Source: Leptodontidium sp. MPI-SDFR-AT-0119
Taxonomy: Eukaryota; Ascomycota; Leotiomycetes; Helotiales; Leptodontidiaceae
Assembly (NCBI GenBank): GCA_020726505.1
Contig: JAHLEZ010000010.1
Coordinates: 992,001 to 1,056,000 of the forward strand
Direction of reading: 5' to 3'
DNA length: 64,000 nucleotides
The position numbers and the translations under genes are program-made. Of the stretch, positions 9,930 through 22,283 are shown in pieces (within the stretch, counting starts at the first letter, position 1; every line of letters starts with the position of its first letter). The notes under the pieces were generated by a model that saw nothing but the letters and a program-made list of their open reading frames with translations, was not told the DNA's origin and did not search any database.

Positions 9930-12457
9930 AATTAACCAGGGAAATTAAATCTTTGAATACTTCTGGGGAACATAAAATGAACAAGAGTTGCACACCGAGA
10001 TGAAGTGATTGGAAAATAAGATGATGATGATGATAACTTGGAGATTAGATGTTATGTCTCGGGGTCCGGCACATCGACAACACAACGCATCTAATTTTGA
10101 TTCGCTTCTTATGAAAAGCTGGACAAAACAACTCCAACAAATACTTCTCGAAAAGATGGAGGAAGAAAGACTTTTAAGTAAGTAAGAAGCACCCAACTTC
10201 CGCTATACAAACAAACCACCTAATCACTCACTCACTCGAATCAACAGAACCCATTCTCTGCAAGTCTATACCATTCATTCCTTAATCATCACTAACAGAG
10301 CATACCGACACATCAAACCAAAACCTCAGACTCCACTACTACTCCTTGGAAAAATATGTAACGTCACCAGCGTTGACTTTTATTACTAACAAGTTTCATC
10401 CCAAGTCTATTTGTTGGTTCCAGTTCTGTCGTCCGAAGTCAAGGAGGAAAGGGAGGAAGGAGTCTCAACTAATCTGCAGCCCTAGGAAAGACTACCGGGT
10501 TTAGTTACAGACGGGTTTGGTTTGGTGATGGGGGGAGGAGGGAGGTGGAGATGGACACTACGTACACCTGGAGAACGGGAGGAGGTATGCATGTAAACTT
10601 TATCTTGCGATAATCTCCTATTTCCCGAGCGAGGATACCTAGATCCTGAAATCATCTTAACGCCAACTGTGAGTTTTTTTTTGTGCCGTGCTCTAGTTCT
10701 GTGAGAGGTATGGATTGGAGATGGTGAAGTTTCAGCACGTAGCAGTAGAATGAAACCGCGACTCTGGGGCTGAAATGAAGCCTGATGTTCCTTTTTTTTT
10801 TTAAACGGTTGGAGTTTGGTACTCGAGAGGATGACACTGGACGGGGGTTTGTCAATGGCTTGTTCTTGTTTTGGCCCCCTGAAATTTCTATGTGATGTGA
10901 AATGTGAAATGTGATGGTTTTGAAGGGGGATGGGATGATGGATGCGACTCTGCGGAAGTAAGAGGTATGGATGGGGTTTAGCTTCAGGGCAGGCCAGGCA
11001 CGCAGAAGCAAACGAATGGAGAGGAGCGGAGCCGAGGCGGTTGTTTCGTTTTAGCGTCGTTGTATTTGCATTTGGTGGGTGCTGCGTTGCTTCGAAGTTC
11101 GAGCTGGATGGAGGCTTGGCTTGGCTTGCTTATCTCGAGCTTGAGATCCTTGGTGTAAGAAATGCGACGAAAAATATCAATCGGATTGATCAGCATTGTC
11201 TCGATTGTTGTTCATTGTCGAGTACCATTTTTGTGATAGATCAATCGGATCGGACGTGTGAGGATGTAGTACAGTACTGTAAGTGATTATGCTTTTTTTT
11301 AATCCCTCGCTTCGAGGCTTGCTTTCCTTCCATCCTGCATGCCCCTCTTATGCCGGGATATATTAATTTGAAGAGGGAGATCTTCACGGCGGTGGTGGAA
11401 GGTCATCTCTCTCTGGCTGCTCTGGACCGACCTGAGGATTCGGCTCCTTCTCCCCGAAGTGAGGTTGTCGTTTTCAAGGCTCGGTTACCTCTTTGTGCTT
11501 CACCCCTTGAATCAGCCGCGTGTTAATTTGATATCCGTGATAGGGAGGTTGCAAGCAGCTCATTTTCTTATCACATCGACCCCGCTCCAAGACCGTTAGA
11601 GCACAAGGAGGGAGGAGGTTCGGTTGGAGGCAAAAGAAAGTCCTGGAGCCACCGTTGATGGAAGTTCAGTCAGCCCTTTTGCGAAGTTCAGCCTTTTGAT
11701 TTGTGGAGACGCTGTACCGTATGCACAAACAGTACCCATCGTAGAGCAAACATCCCAAGATAGCTCTTGGTCAGCGCTTTTCCTCTATCTATTTATTTCC
11801 TATGTATGTGCTCGGTATCGGGATTTCCATTGCATCGCAGGAGGAGTTGTCGGATGCACCAGGGCTGCTGCAGTGCGGGAAATAAAAGAAATGGAGTCGT
11901 CGACTAACCGAACCGACGGCCATCGACGGGGGTTTCACATTGTTCTCTGGTGGTCGAAGTTGGGCTTTGATGGTTGATAACCATTGGTCAATTGGGATTC
12001 AGGGGCTGCACCAAAATTGGGTTGTGGACAAGCGTTGGATGGTGTGGTGTGGTGTGGGTGCGGGCTCTGCTCTGTTCTGCTCTGAACTTGAATCGCTTAT
12101 GGCCGAAGATCCCTCCCCTGCAGTTAGTAGTGCCTTTCCCCCTGTCGTGGTGGCCCATCCCCTGCTGTGCCTGCCTGCCGGCCAGAGGAAAAGGTCCGTT
12201 CACTCGCACCAACTCTCAGGTTGCAGCGGGACTCAAGCTCCCTCCTCTCCGCCAGCAAATGGGAAGCCCGGCTGGATTGGCAAATCTGCCCTCGGATAGC
12301 ACGCACGCAAAGGTGATTGGGCAAGGGAGCCGTTGACTGTTGGTGCCGAAGGGGTCCAAGTGGAGAGGAGAGGAGAGGAGAGGACAAAGGAAAACATGAC
12401 AGTGGGGGATGTTGGCTACTGCAAAGCACTGAATCGCAGGCCAGTTTGTGGCAACTT

Positions 12458-12529
12458 ACAGTACGGTACAGTCCAGTACAGTACAGTACAACTTAACTTG
12501 CAAGGAGACACACACAAACACACACACAC
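12458..12529. repeat. GTACA-type and CA microsatellites
   Basis: Imperfect GTACA pentamer run (12458-12490) followed by a CA dinucleotide run (12507-12529). Simple-sequence DNA with no gene attached. Confidence 0.8.
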
Positions 12530-13475
12530 GGAAGGTATGCGTAGTAAGGAGTGGTGAAGATGTCCAGAACCACTCAGTGGATCAGACAGACTGGGCCATC
12601 AACGACCTGGGCGAGATCATTGGTGCTGAGCTGAGCTGAGCAAGAAGATGGATGATTGATTGCAAGAGGAGAAATATCGGATGCTTTCAAGTGAGCACCA
12701 TTCCTCTTTCAGTATAGTTCTCCCAGGAACTGGACAATGTGGACCTCAATCCAATCTCCTGAACAGGGGAAGCTTGAGCCCCAGGCAGCAGGAGGTGGCC
12801 CAGAAGGGGACGCTCCCCGGCCTGGGATTGGATTAGATTGACAAGGGGGCTTGACATGGGCCAGCCAGAAAACATGGGTTGGCTTGAGATGGGCTTGGGC
12901 ACTCACTCTGCACTGGGCAGGCACGATCCTCTCTCGCCTTCCTCTGCTCTGCTCTGTTTCTCTCCTCCTCTGACCGTCCGATCTCCTCTTACTAACTCCC
13001 TTTCGCTCCTTCCTTCCCTTTCTCTCTTCGCCTCTCCTCTCCTCTTCCATTCCTGCATTGCATTGCTCTGCATCCACCGACCAGCTGCAACCTCCTGCAC
13101 GCATTGCAGACGCAGTCTCAAGCACAAGTTGATATCCGACTTCAACTCTGTTGCGTGAGCCATCTTCCTCTTCCTAGCACATCCCCCATTGCCCCCCTTC
13201 GCAGCTTGCTTGCAGTTGGACAAGCAGCGACAGTCCTAGTCCAATAACTTCGAAGTCAAAGCACCTCACCCACCCAACGTTCCTTACACTTCGAAAAAGA
13301 TACACACTCCTTTCAGCAAGCACTCACTCACTCTTAAGTCGCCCGCCATCGACCAGTCAATTCTCCTACGCTCGAGCTCCATATCAGGCATATTTCGAAA
13401 CATTACATCTAAGGGGTTCTTCTTTCCTGAACGCCTTCTACACCAAACTTCGAACAGACGTCCTAGACCGCAACC

Positions 13476-16453
13476 ATGGGACCATCACTTAATAACCACT
13501 CTTCTTTCGTCCGTCCAAGGACCGGAGACCGCGAAGGTCGTCCAGGAACTCGCGACCAAACTGACCAGAACTTGATTATCCCAAGCAGAACCTCTTCTCT
13601 GCACTCCCGGATCACCCAGCCAATTCCTTCTACTCTCAATGTCAAGCCGCAACAGAGAACCCCCAAGACCCTCACGCATGCCTACATGGTGTGCGGTGTT
13701 GGACGAGAGCCATCCCAATGGGTCAAGGCACCCGCCCCAGCCCAAGGAAAGATTGGACATATGAAGGGAGCTGTTGGTCAATTCTGGTTGCCCGAGATTC
13801 TTGGTAGTAGTCCCAGGCTGGAGCAGGATAATGAAATCGCTCGAGCGCTCCATGCTGCGATGAGGGTAAGAGACAGACATTTCCCGAGTCATACTTGACA
13901 ATATTGATAAATCTGCAGGCTTGTTTCCCCCATGATGTAGAGATCTGCACTGGACGCAGTCAACCGCACTGTGTGCACCATTCTTTCGTGCTTCAACAGG
14001 ATTCTTCTCACACACTTTACGGTATCGCTCTTCGCGTCTGGTCGAGAGCAGATGAGAAGCGGGCCGAGACCATTCGAGACCTCCGAAGGAGAACCGAATC
14101 GGACTTCTACGACTCTCCAGATGAGACATACTGGATCCCGTACTGCCTGTCATTCTTGTCCAGATACCCATTGTACAACCTGTTGGGCGACTATCTTCGT
14201 GGCATGTGGATCCACTGGAACAAGGCTACTAACCTCTTCCATGCCGAGGAGGTTTCTCGCATTTTGAGCTTTCCAGCACCAAGATTGAACGATCTTGTCC
14301 GGATTGACATGAAAGATTACGCACTCTGCTACCAATTCCCTTCTTCGCCAACCGGTTTCCAGAACTTTGCCATGTGGCCATTGTTTTCTTGCTTGTCCAT
14401 TCCCAATATTGTTGGTGTGATAGAGGCAGCATTGTCACCGACCCGTCGAATTGTCTTTGTCAGTCACTACCCTGCGATGCTCACAGTGGCAGCTGAGACG
14501 ATCCGATACTGTGTTCGAGTCTACGAGTGGAGTGGTTTGTACGTTCCAGTAGTACATGCGAGACATGCGAAGGAGTTGGTTCAGGAACCTGGTCCATACA
14601 TTCTTGGTATCACCGCTGAGTGCAGGTCGCTTTTCACCGCGCCCACTTGACGCTCTGGTCGTGGATTTGGACCGTAACTTCGTCTTGACATCCAGCCCAC
14701 CGACTGCTCTATCTGCTGGTCAACGCACCAAGATGGTGAACCGCATGACACAGGCTCTGGACGGGGATGTGACACCCTCGGGAGTCCCACAGCACCTCCG
14801 ATCAGCGTACGGTGGAGGGAAGTTGGTTCCCGCTGGACAGATCATTGTGATGCGCGGGGAAGTCGAATCCATTCAGGACCCTGAGTGGTGGAACCAGGAT
14901 TCAATCATGGCCGTTATGGATCATGTTTGCGAGAAGATGGTAAGTTTCGTCTGATCTCATATACTCCAGGGGGTGTATAAGTCGCACATTTGCTGATCAT
15001 CGTTTCACAATAGGGAAGGAACACCGGGATGAAAGCGGTGTTTGGCGGAGCTGTCAAGAAACCACTCATGACCAAGGTATCGATGAGACATCTGAATGAG
15101 ATTGTCCGCGAAAGGAACCAGTACTCTCGGGATGCTCTTGAGGCTTGGCAAGATTTCATCAATCTCAAGGGTCGCATGGATACCGAACTCGGCAAGGTCA
15201 CCAAGAGAAACAACTTCCTCGTCGAGGAGCTTGAGAGCTGGAAGCAACAGGTGTGTTCCATCATTCAGAATCGTCCTTGCATACTGACAACCGGCAGTTC
15301 CTCAAATTCCAAGCATTCGCTGAGCAGCTCACCAAAGAGACACAAGATCTCAAGGTCAAGATTGAGAATCACAAGCGTGAGAACAGACGTCTCTCTGGTC
15401 TTATCGATCAGCAGAAGGATGATGCCGCCCGCCTCACAGTCCGTCTGTCCGGTACCGAGAAGCAACGCGACGATGCTCTCGAAGCATTGGTCCTTCAACA
15501 AGAGATTGCTGAAGAACTTGAGCGTGAGCGGAAGCGCAACAAGAAGGAACTTGCTGCTCTTCAGCACACCAATGTCACCATTCTGCGTCAACGAGACGAG
15601 GCTCAACGTGTTGTCCTGCACTTGCGTGCCTTGATCAGTGGCCAAACCCATCACATGGAGCACATTGTCCGAACCCTCGGCAAGAGCCCCGAGTTGGTCG
15701 AGTACATTGAGCATGGTTACGAAGAGGAAGAGGGTGACCTTGAAGATATTGCCGAGGAGGGTAAGAACGACGAGAATGGCGAGCTGTCTCCTGGATTGGA
15801 ATCCCGATCTTCATCCCGTGCCTACAGAAACAGCACCAATGGCGATGACATGACCCCAGAAATGGAGAAAGCGTCTGAACAACGGTCTTCGTAACAGCAA
15901 GCGATACAGCCAGATGAGCATTGTGGACGTCGCCGATCGCCACTTGAAGGACAAAACCGATGCCATTGCTCACATCATCCGAAACATTAGCGAGCAATGC
16001 GCTGCCGCTGTTGAGGGTCTTCAACTCGCCCATGATGCCGAGGTTGAGGCCGAAGAATTGGCCTTGAAGGAAGCTCGTGGTCACCACCGTGTGAGCAACC
16101 TTTCAACCCTCAGCGCCAGTGATGACGGTCACTCGAACGGGGGATCCGAGAATGGAGAAGACAGCCACCTCAACCCCAGTGGTCGTGCATCCAGCATTCC
16201 CCCAACCCCGGATCTCATCCATAACAGATCGAGTACCTCCATGTCGATTGCGAGCGTCACAACCACTCCAGAACGCAGCAGTCAGCAATATAACATCGGG
16301 ACCGATATCCCAACAAAGATCGTCGAGGACAGCGATGAGGAGTTGGAGGGCCGAAGCGAGAACGAAGGGATGAGTGCCACCGAGCATGTTGGGAAACCAA
16401 ATATGATGCGAAGACCCGCTGGGGCCAGATTGAGTGCTCTTGGTGGCCGTTAA
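13476..16453 (+). CDS. DENN-domain protein (putative Rab guanine-nucleotide exchange factor), frame interrupted twice
   Basis: Exons 13476-13865, 13919-14939, 15014-15250 and 15298-16453, with canonical GT-AG introns (53, 74 and 47 nt). After a basic, disordered N-terminus comes a uDENN-like part (AYMVCGVGREPSQWVKAPAP; SHTLYGIALRVWS), then the core DENN (YCLSFLSRYPLYNLL; LFSCLSIPNIVGVIEAAL; RRIVFVSHYPAMLTVAAET; GPYILGI), then ALVVDLDRNFV and a dDENN-like part, and finally a long coiled coil (about 15020-16080) and a Ser-rich tail. DENN proteins exchange GDP on Rab GTPases in vesicle traffic. About 933 aa if two one-base excesses are discounted: one near 14645 in a CCC run (the frame otherwise stops after LFTAPT) and one near 15869 in an AAA run (otherwise stopping after EQRSS). 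Both downstream frames continue the conserved protein. Sequencing error and real mutation cannot be separated here. Confidence 0.8.
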
Positions 16454-17814
16454 ACCAGCGGTGAATTTCTTGAAAATTGTCTTCTTTTTTAGCATCTGTA
16501 ACCTTTTTGGGGCGGCGTTCATAACTGGAGGTTGTTTTTGTGTGTGATGCTTTTACCGGCTTTGCTGTGCTATGCTGTCGCTGCTATTTTTATTTGTTGT
16601 ACTGAAGATACTTTACCTTCTTTGTGGTGGGGGAAAGGAAGATTAAAAAGGGAATGTGGTTGTACGAGAAAGAAAGAGATATACAAAGGGGGTGGTGTTG
16701 TTGTGTGTTGTAGGGGAAACGTAGCTTTTTTGGAGGGAACAGGAAAGTTTTGTTGTTTCTGTTTAATACCACTCGGCGTATATAGTATAGTATATTAAGA
16801 TCAAGATCAAAGATTAAGAGTTTATGAAAGATTCGTTTCGATTTCATTTGTTTGGTTTGTGGGTATATGGACCTTTCATCTATCATCTATGTCGCTTGGT
16901 ATCATGTTGATGTTTGGACTCTCGGTACCAGTCTTTTTCTTTCTTCCGTTTCAGGGACGGGATAATCCTGGATATTGAAGATAGATGACCTCGTCTATGT
17001 GGAGACTACCTGAACAAAGTTACAAACAACCACCACCATCCATCCATCCAAGTCCAACCTCCCTCATGCCTTTCCCCGCGAATAGTCACACCTCCACATC
17101 AATCTCAATCTCACTCTGTGCCGTCCCGGAAGTCGTCTCCGGGCTGGGACAGACAGGAAGTGACAGGACAGGACCTTCCGCTCCGCTCTTCTGCCGCTGT
17201 AGTGTTATCAAGGGGACCGGGCATCAACTCCGGGGATGAGACGTGCAACAAAAAAAAGGGGGGGGTTGTAGATGGACGAGGATGGGAATTGGCCCGATTG
17301 GGAGGTGCTTTGATGGAGGGGGAGGGAGGAGGGAGAGAGAGGCACTTGAGTTAGTTTATGTTTTTTGAGTGTTGGTAAGTATGTATGTATGCACCCTCAT
17401 CCAGTGTACATTCCAAACTCCTAGGTTTGATACTGCTAAGTAAGAGTAGAAGGAGAACTCCAAAGATTAAAACTGCACTAGGTCCCGTCAAATACTTCTC
17501 TGTAGGTCAAAGATTGAAGCCCATTATTTTTTCCTGCGAGTTGTTATTTTGAGAATACGGGAAGCACTGAAGAGTAAGTAAGTCATGGTTAGGGATGCAG
17601 AAGTACTGTACATATATTTTAAGTCAGTTCGGAGGGGAATAAGAGATCGTTGAAAGCTTTCTTTTGTAGTGTATCTTTTTTTGAAAACTTATATTGGGTA
17701 CTGGTAGGTTTCCTGGGGCGCCCAATGAGACCCCCCCCCTTAAAGTGTAGTATCGATGTTTCACGCACCGCCACGCTTATACCATCTCCCGCTTTTCAAC
17801 TTCGTCATTTCCTC

Positions 17815-17852
<38 letters not shown>

Positions 17853-17929
17853 CCCTCCCCTCCCCAGAGACGCAACTAAAGCACTATCTAAAAGCAGCAG
17901 TCAACCCCCTCCTCCCCACCCCTCTCCTT
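16454..17929. other. gene-free interval between convergent genes
   Basis: Holds the 3' ends of the DENN gene and of the Cys-rich gene. No credible ORF. Notable only for poly-C/poly-A/G runs (A7G8 near 17250, C9 near 17731, C33 at 17817-17849). Confidence 0.5.
17817..17849. repeat. 33-nt uninterrupted poly-C tract
   Basis: C33 on the + strand (G33 on the strand of the adjacent gene), followed by TCCCCCTCCCCTCCCC. It lies about 80 bp past the stop of the secreted Cys-rich gene, so probably in its 3' UTR or just beyond. Confidence 0.9.
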
Positions 17930-19203
17930 CTAGCAATCCACTCCACCTCCCTCGCCATAACCATCAACTTCCGACTCGGATTCCCACACCAAACCCTGCA
18001 GACACACACCAGGCAGCTCATCAGACGACTCAGCGCAACACGTCTTGATAGCGCAGATATTCCCCGAGCTGGATGGCGCACTGCAATCTTCGTCCGTTGC
18101 GCAGGAGGTCAACTCGCTGCAGATTCCATTGGAGCCGCAGAAGCCCGCGTTGGAGGTGAGGGTGCGGGTGGAGGTGAAGCAGAAGCATTGGGCGTTGGTG
18201 GCGCTTGTGGGGGTTAGTTTGGTTTGTGGGGATGGGGAGAGAGGATGTGATTATAAGTGGAGGGTGGAAGGGGGAGAAGGGAAGGGGGAGAAGGGAAGGG
18301 GGAGAAGGGAAGGGGGACAGACCAGTTTGTTATATCGCCGCAGGATTGTGCGTGGCATTGTGTGCTTGTGCATGAGCCTAGGAGTGGGGTTGTTAGTGAA
18401 GGTAAGGGAAATGCGAAATATATGAGGTGTTGAGGGAGAGAGTTGAGTTGGTTATTGATGTTCGCTTAATTTGGTCAGAAGAAAGGGGGTAGCGAGATTT
18501 GACTTACCTTGCTCGCAAGCTCCTGATGGGCAGACGGTACCGCAGGAGCCGCAGTTGAGGGGATCGGTGAAGGTGTTTGTGGTACAGCTTGGTGTTGGCG
18601 GTGTTGTTTTGGTGGTGGATGAGCTCGAACTTGTGCTTGTGCTTGAACTCGTGGACGTTGTGCTGGCTGAGACAGTCACGGTTGTGGTGGCAGTGGTGAA
18701 ATCCCACCAGTATATTGTCTCGGTGGTCTATACACACGTACAAGCAAGTTACTAATTGAGTTATCAACATCCAAGTAAGAGAAATTAGAACTTACAACTG
18801 TAGTATCAGTCACGACCGTAGCAGTAATACCTAAACACGAGCACGCGCTCGAATAAGCAAAGTAATTCACACAAGGTGTGGCATACGGAGGAAGAGGGCG
18901 AAAATCAATCTGTCTCTTATTGCTGTTGGCGATCGGTGTTGGTGTGGCTGTCACGAAGACGGTAGATGTTTCTTCGGCCCAGGTGAACCACGACGTGACC
19001 GTCACTCCGAATGGGAAATCGGTTATGACTAAGGCGCTGCTGCAGTCTGCGGAGGCGGTCTTGAGATGTTCAATGCCTCCTCGTGTCCCGCTTACAGCGC
19101 GGGCGCAGTTGTCGGCGTTGCATTTTGTGGGGGTGGGGAGGGTGTCGATTGCTGCTTGAGTGAGACTTGCGAGAGAGATGAGAATGAAGAGGAAGAGTGA
19201 CAT
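17930..19203 (-). CDS. secreted cysteine-rich protein with Ser/Thr-rich linker
   Basis: Spliced model: exons 19203-18796, 18727-18508, 18377-18323 and 18203-17930, all GT-AG (introns 68, 130 and 119 nt), giving 318 aa. It starts with a clear signal peptide (MSLFLFILISLASLTQA). Residues about 20-135 hold a globular domain with Cys pairs (CNADNCARA, SSACSCLG) and a KR site. A Ser/Thr stretch follows (STSSSTSTSSSSSTTK), likely O-glycosylated. The C-terminus then has at least 15 cysteines (NCGSCGTVCPSGACEQG; GSCTSTQCHAQSC; AQCFCFTST; CAIKTCC). Splicing is supported because each junction preserves a Cys motif (for example ITNC-ATNAQCFCF). It is a candidate cell-surface protein or effector; no enzyme motif is seen. 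The last 25 residues (after GVCLQ) are less certain and could be altered by another intron. Confidence 0.7.
18269..18316. repeat. 14-bp purine minisatellite inside an intron
   Basis: About 3.4 copies of GGGGGAGAAGGGAA on the + strand, lying wholly in the third intron of the Cys-rich gene, close to its 5' splice site. On the transcribed strand it is a CT-rich tract. Confidence 0.8.
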
Positions 19204-20557
19204 TGTGTGAGGGTGATACAGTGTACTTCGAGGAAATGAGAGGAGTGAAAGGAAATTGGATGTAGCGTAAGCGAGGATATAGAATGGAATATGGCAATCA
19301 ATCGTGTTATATGTATCTATCGTCAGATATAACTTGCCATTCAACGGAATTGAGATGCACTCTGCTGATCCTGCAGTGTATGGTTTCTATGAACCCCTCT
19401 TGAGGAAGAACAGCTTGTGCTAGTTGTACTGAAGCGGTTCACAGCAGGCTTCCTACGACCTGAGAGGGCAACATTCATATTACCCGTTCGAGTCTCGACA
19501 TAAGGCGAAGGACTTGAGGAGTGGTTGAAAAGAACTGAGTTCGTCTCATAGCACTTGTTCGATGTGTGCCATGCCTTGTTCACTAATTGATGTCTTTTGG
19601 GAGATGCACTGCTGGAAGTCCAAAGAAAGAGCTGAATGAATTTGGACGACGTCGAATTTAAGCATCAGACGAGGGGCTACTCGTTATCCGTTCAGCAGAC
19701 GCGGCGTCTTGTAGGAACTGTACACAAGCCTCCCGTTTTATGCACCCCTCAACGGATTGAAGTTGTGTCACTCCAAGGGGGGACAAAACCTCGATCATGT
19801 AGGGACCGATTCTCAAGAAGGGCGGAAAGATACATGAAAATCCCACAACATGGGGAAAACCCTCCAAATCTTCGTTGAGGGGTAAGAGCTGCCTTTGCTG
19901 GTAGAGTCTACGCTGGTTATGACTGTGATACATAAGCTAGGTACTGACCCGCTTCTGTGTATTGTTCAGCATCACCATCGATATTCGGGCAGGACAAAGG
20001 AAACGAAAGCATGACTGTTTGCACCAAGGGCAAGTAACTTGTAACACGAGGTTTGCACGTGGGTGCTAGAAAATGCTCGTGGAGTGGCTTCGGATACTTG
20101 AAGAAGCGGAAATTGGAAGTAGTGCTGTCAACGAGTTGCTGAAGGAAGGGAAGAAAGAATACCTAGATCAGCAACTGCAGCGTAGGCTTTGTAATTTCCT
20201 ACAAGGTGAATAGAAACAAACGAAGGGTATGCCAACGGTAACTTTCGTACCTGCTCGGAAGGGCCGATGTGCTGCGGATGTCTGCTTGCTGCAGGGTTCC
20301 GGGTCTGTTCGCAGCTCGCGAATGGGCTGGATTGGAATCCAATGCTGTGAAAAAACAGTAGTAAAATAAAAATACGATGGTTCTTGGCAAGGATAGCCAC
20401 ACCAGCAGCGATTGATCGTGGAGTGCTTGTGTCAAGAAGATACTGAAATGAACGCACATCACTCGATTCTGACCCTGTAATTTTGGTGGTTGCAAGCTTC
20501 ACCTCGCTGGTGATAGTCATCAGCCCAGAACTTGATTCGCAATACCATCTCAATCCA
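19204..20557. other. gene-free interval
   Basis: Upstream region of the Cys-rich gene and downstream region of the SDR gene. Short ORFs overlap in all frames without recognisable motifs. Confidence 0.45.
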
Positions 20558-21614
20558 TTATGCTAATTTGCCAGGGACAAATGGGTGTCCAGCACTCATC
20601 CCTCCATCAACGGCCCACGCTTGACCGTTGACAAAACTGCTCTCATCACTGCCCAGAAACAAGGCAACTCTTGCTACCTCATCTGCCTGTGCTCCTCTTC
20701 TCAGAGGGTTAAGTTGACCAATCTTCTTATCCGTTCCCCTTGCCCTGGCTGCCTCGTACATGACAGCAGTCATGCCAGTCTCAATCACACCAGGGCATAT
20801 GGCATTAATGCGAATACCTGTTCCGGCCAGCTGAAACGCAATGGTTTGCGCCAGGGATATCACACCCGATTTAGAAGCAGAGTAGTCACTCGAGCCCGCG
20901 TTTGATCGAATACCTGCCACCGATGCAGTCGCCACTATGCTACCTGCAGGGTACTTCTTCTCCTCGTTTGTCAACATCATCGCAGGTGCTGCATACTTGG
21001 CGGCGAGATGCACGCTGTACATGTTAACCTAGTACCGCAATACTAACAAGCGTGGGGCACCAACCTGACAACATTGGTCTTCAGCGTATGCATAAACTCA
21101 TCTGTCGAGATATCCGTGAATATCTTGGGCTGTCCAACAATTCCGGCATTCGCGAAGAAGATATCCAATCGTCCATAGGTCAAGACAGCTTCGTCCACCA
21201 CGGACTTGACGGCATCCTCGTCGGATGCATCGAACTTGCGCACATGTATGTCGACATTCGGGTATAATGATACAATCTCACGCTTATGAGTTTCCAGATG
21301 CGAGTCGCTAAAGTCGCATATGTAGACGGCTCTTGCACCATTCTGCGCGAACTGGTGTGCTGATGCACGACCGATGCCGAGGGGAGAATTGGTTCCTATG
21401 GTTGAGTCAGAACCCAGGCTTTGAATGCGTTGCATGCAAGAGAAGAGACTGCCTGACCTGTCACAATCACGACTTTCCCTTCGACCCTGGGCTTGGTGGA
21501 ATCGGGTGCAATCTTCTTGAGGACGGGGATATCTTCGAATTTGCCTTGGTCTGCAACGGGAGCGACCAGTTGCTCGCTGAGGGCTTGCAGTCTTCTCTTT
21601 GAAACAGACGACAT
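20558..21614 (-). CDS. short-chain dehydrogenase/reductase (classical SDR)
   Basis: Exons 21614-21458, 21395 to about 21070 and 21028-20558, about 295-300 aa. After an N-terminal extension, the first junction rebuilds the cofactor motif VIVTG-TNSPLGIGRA (TGxxxGxG). Then come FANAGI (the NNAG equivalent), DYSASKSG (catalytic YxxxK with an upstream Ser in ATASVAG) and the NAICPGVIETGM motif. SDRs of this type are NAD(P)-dependent oxidoreductases; the substrate cannot be read from sequence. The acidic residue after beta-2 (ICDFSD) suggests NAD(H). The second intron's donor is ambiguous: the acceptor before VNMYSVHLAAKYA is clear (TAG at 21029-21031), but two or three donors near KTNVV are possible. 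The gene is divergent from the TBC gene, about 670 bp apart. Confidence 0.8.
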
Positions 21615-22283
21615 GATGATTTGGTGCAAGGTAGCAGATTGAGTGAAGAAGGAGAAGAAGGGAGAAGGCGGACAGAATGTATTATTTAAAGGAATATATC
21701 TCGGCTCTCCGTTTCCTTGCGGGATGGTTTTGTCAACAGTCAGCTCGATGCGGGGAGCTGTCTCCAGGCCGAGCAACCTGGGTTGGACCGAGGGCCAAAA
21801 TAGGCCAATCACAGCATAGGGGGCATCCACTGAGAATCTGAAGCCCATGCCCATGTCCTGAACAGCATGCATATCCTGCAGCACCAGAGTGGCCTCTCAG
21901 CCTGAGGTGGACGCCCTGATTGATACCCTAACCCAACAGCCTCTAGGGCTATCTGGACCGTTGATTGTGTGACGGCGTCCAACCACAGGGCTCGCACCAG
22001 AAACTAGTCAGGCGTGGGCATGAGGCATGCTCGTGCTCGCGTGTGTCGATGAGCCATTTGCGTGCTCACAATACTCTCATACCAGACAAAATCACGCAAA
22101 GTCTGGGTAACCCCTCACTCACATCAGCAAGAAATCAATAGGATAGAAAGAGCCGCCCCCTGAGAAGGAGAAAGAGAAACATTTTATGTAAGTTCGGGGA
22201 CAAAACTGCTTTCGAACGGTCTTATATTTGTGTTGTGTTGTATTGTCTTGCTGTGCTGTGCTGGAATATCTTACGCGAGTTTT
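21615..22283. promoter_or_regulatory. divergent promoter region (SDR / TBC)
   Basis: 670 bp between two divergent genes; both promoters must lie here. A TATTTAAA-like box sits near 21681-21690 on the SDR side. No other feature supported. Confidence 0.4.

Larger units (their letters stand above)
8882..13475. other. 4.6-kb gene-poor interval
   Basis: No convincing coding sequence on either strand. It holds a GGGGATTAC duplication near 9055-9073, an AT-richer stretch with TCAATGTC-type motifs (9.7-9.95 kb), an ATG/GAT run at 10021-10034, GGTGT repeats near 12040, GAGAG repeats at 12363-12382, GTACA-type repeats at 12458-12490 and a CA repeat at 12507-12529. From about 12.9 kb it becomes CT-rich, as expected for the leader/promoter of the DENN gene. 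A long 5' UTR or non-coding transcript is possible but not shown. Confidence 0.5.

Noticed and set aside
12124..13223. Several ORFs of 100-140 codons before the DENN gene
   Set aside because: Composition follows CT/GA-rich leader DNA, with no conserved pattern.
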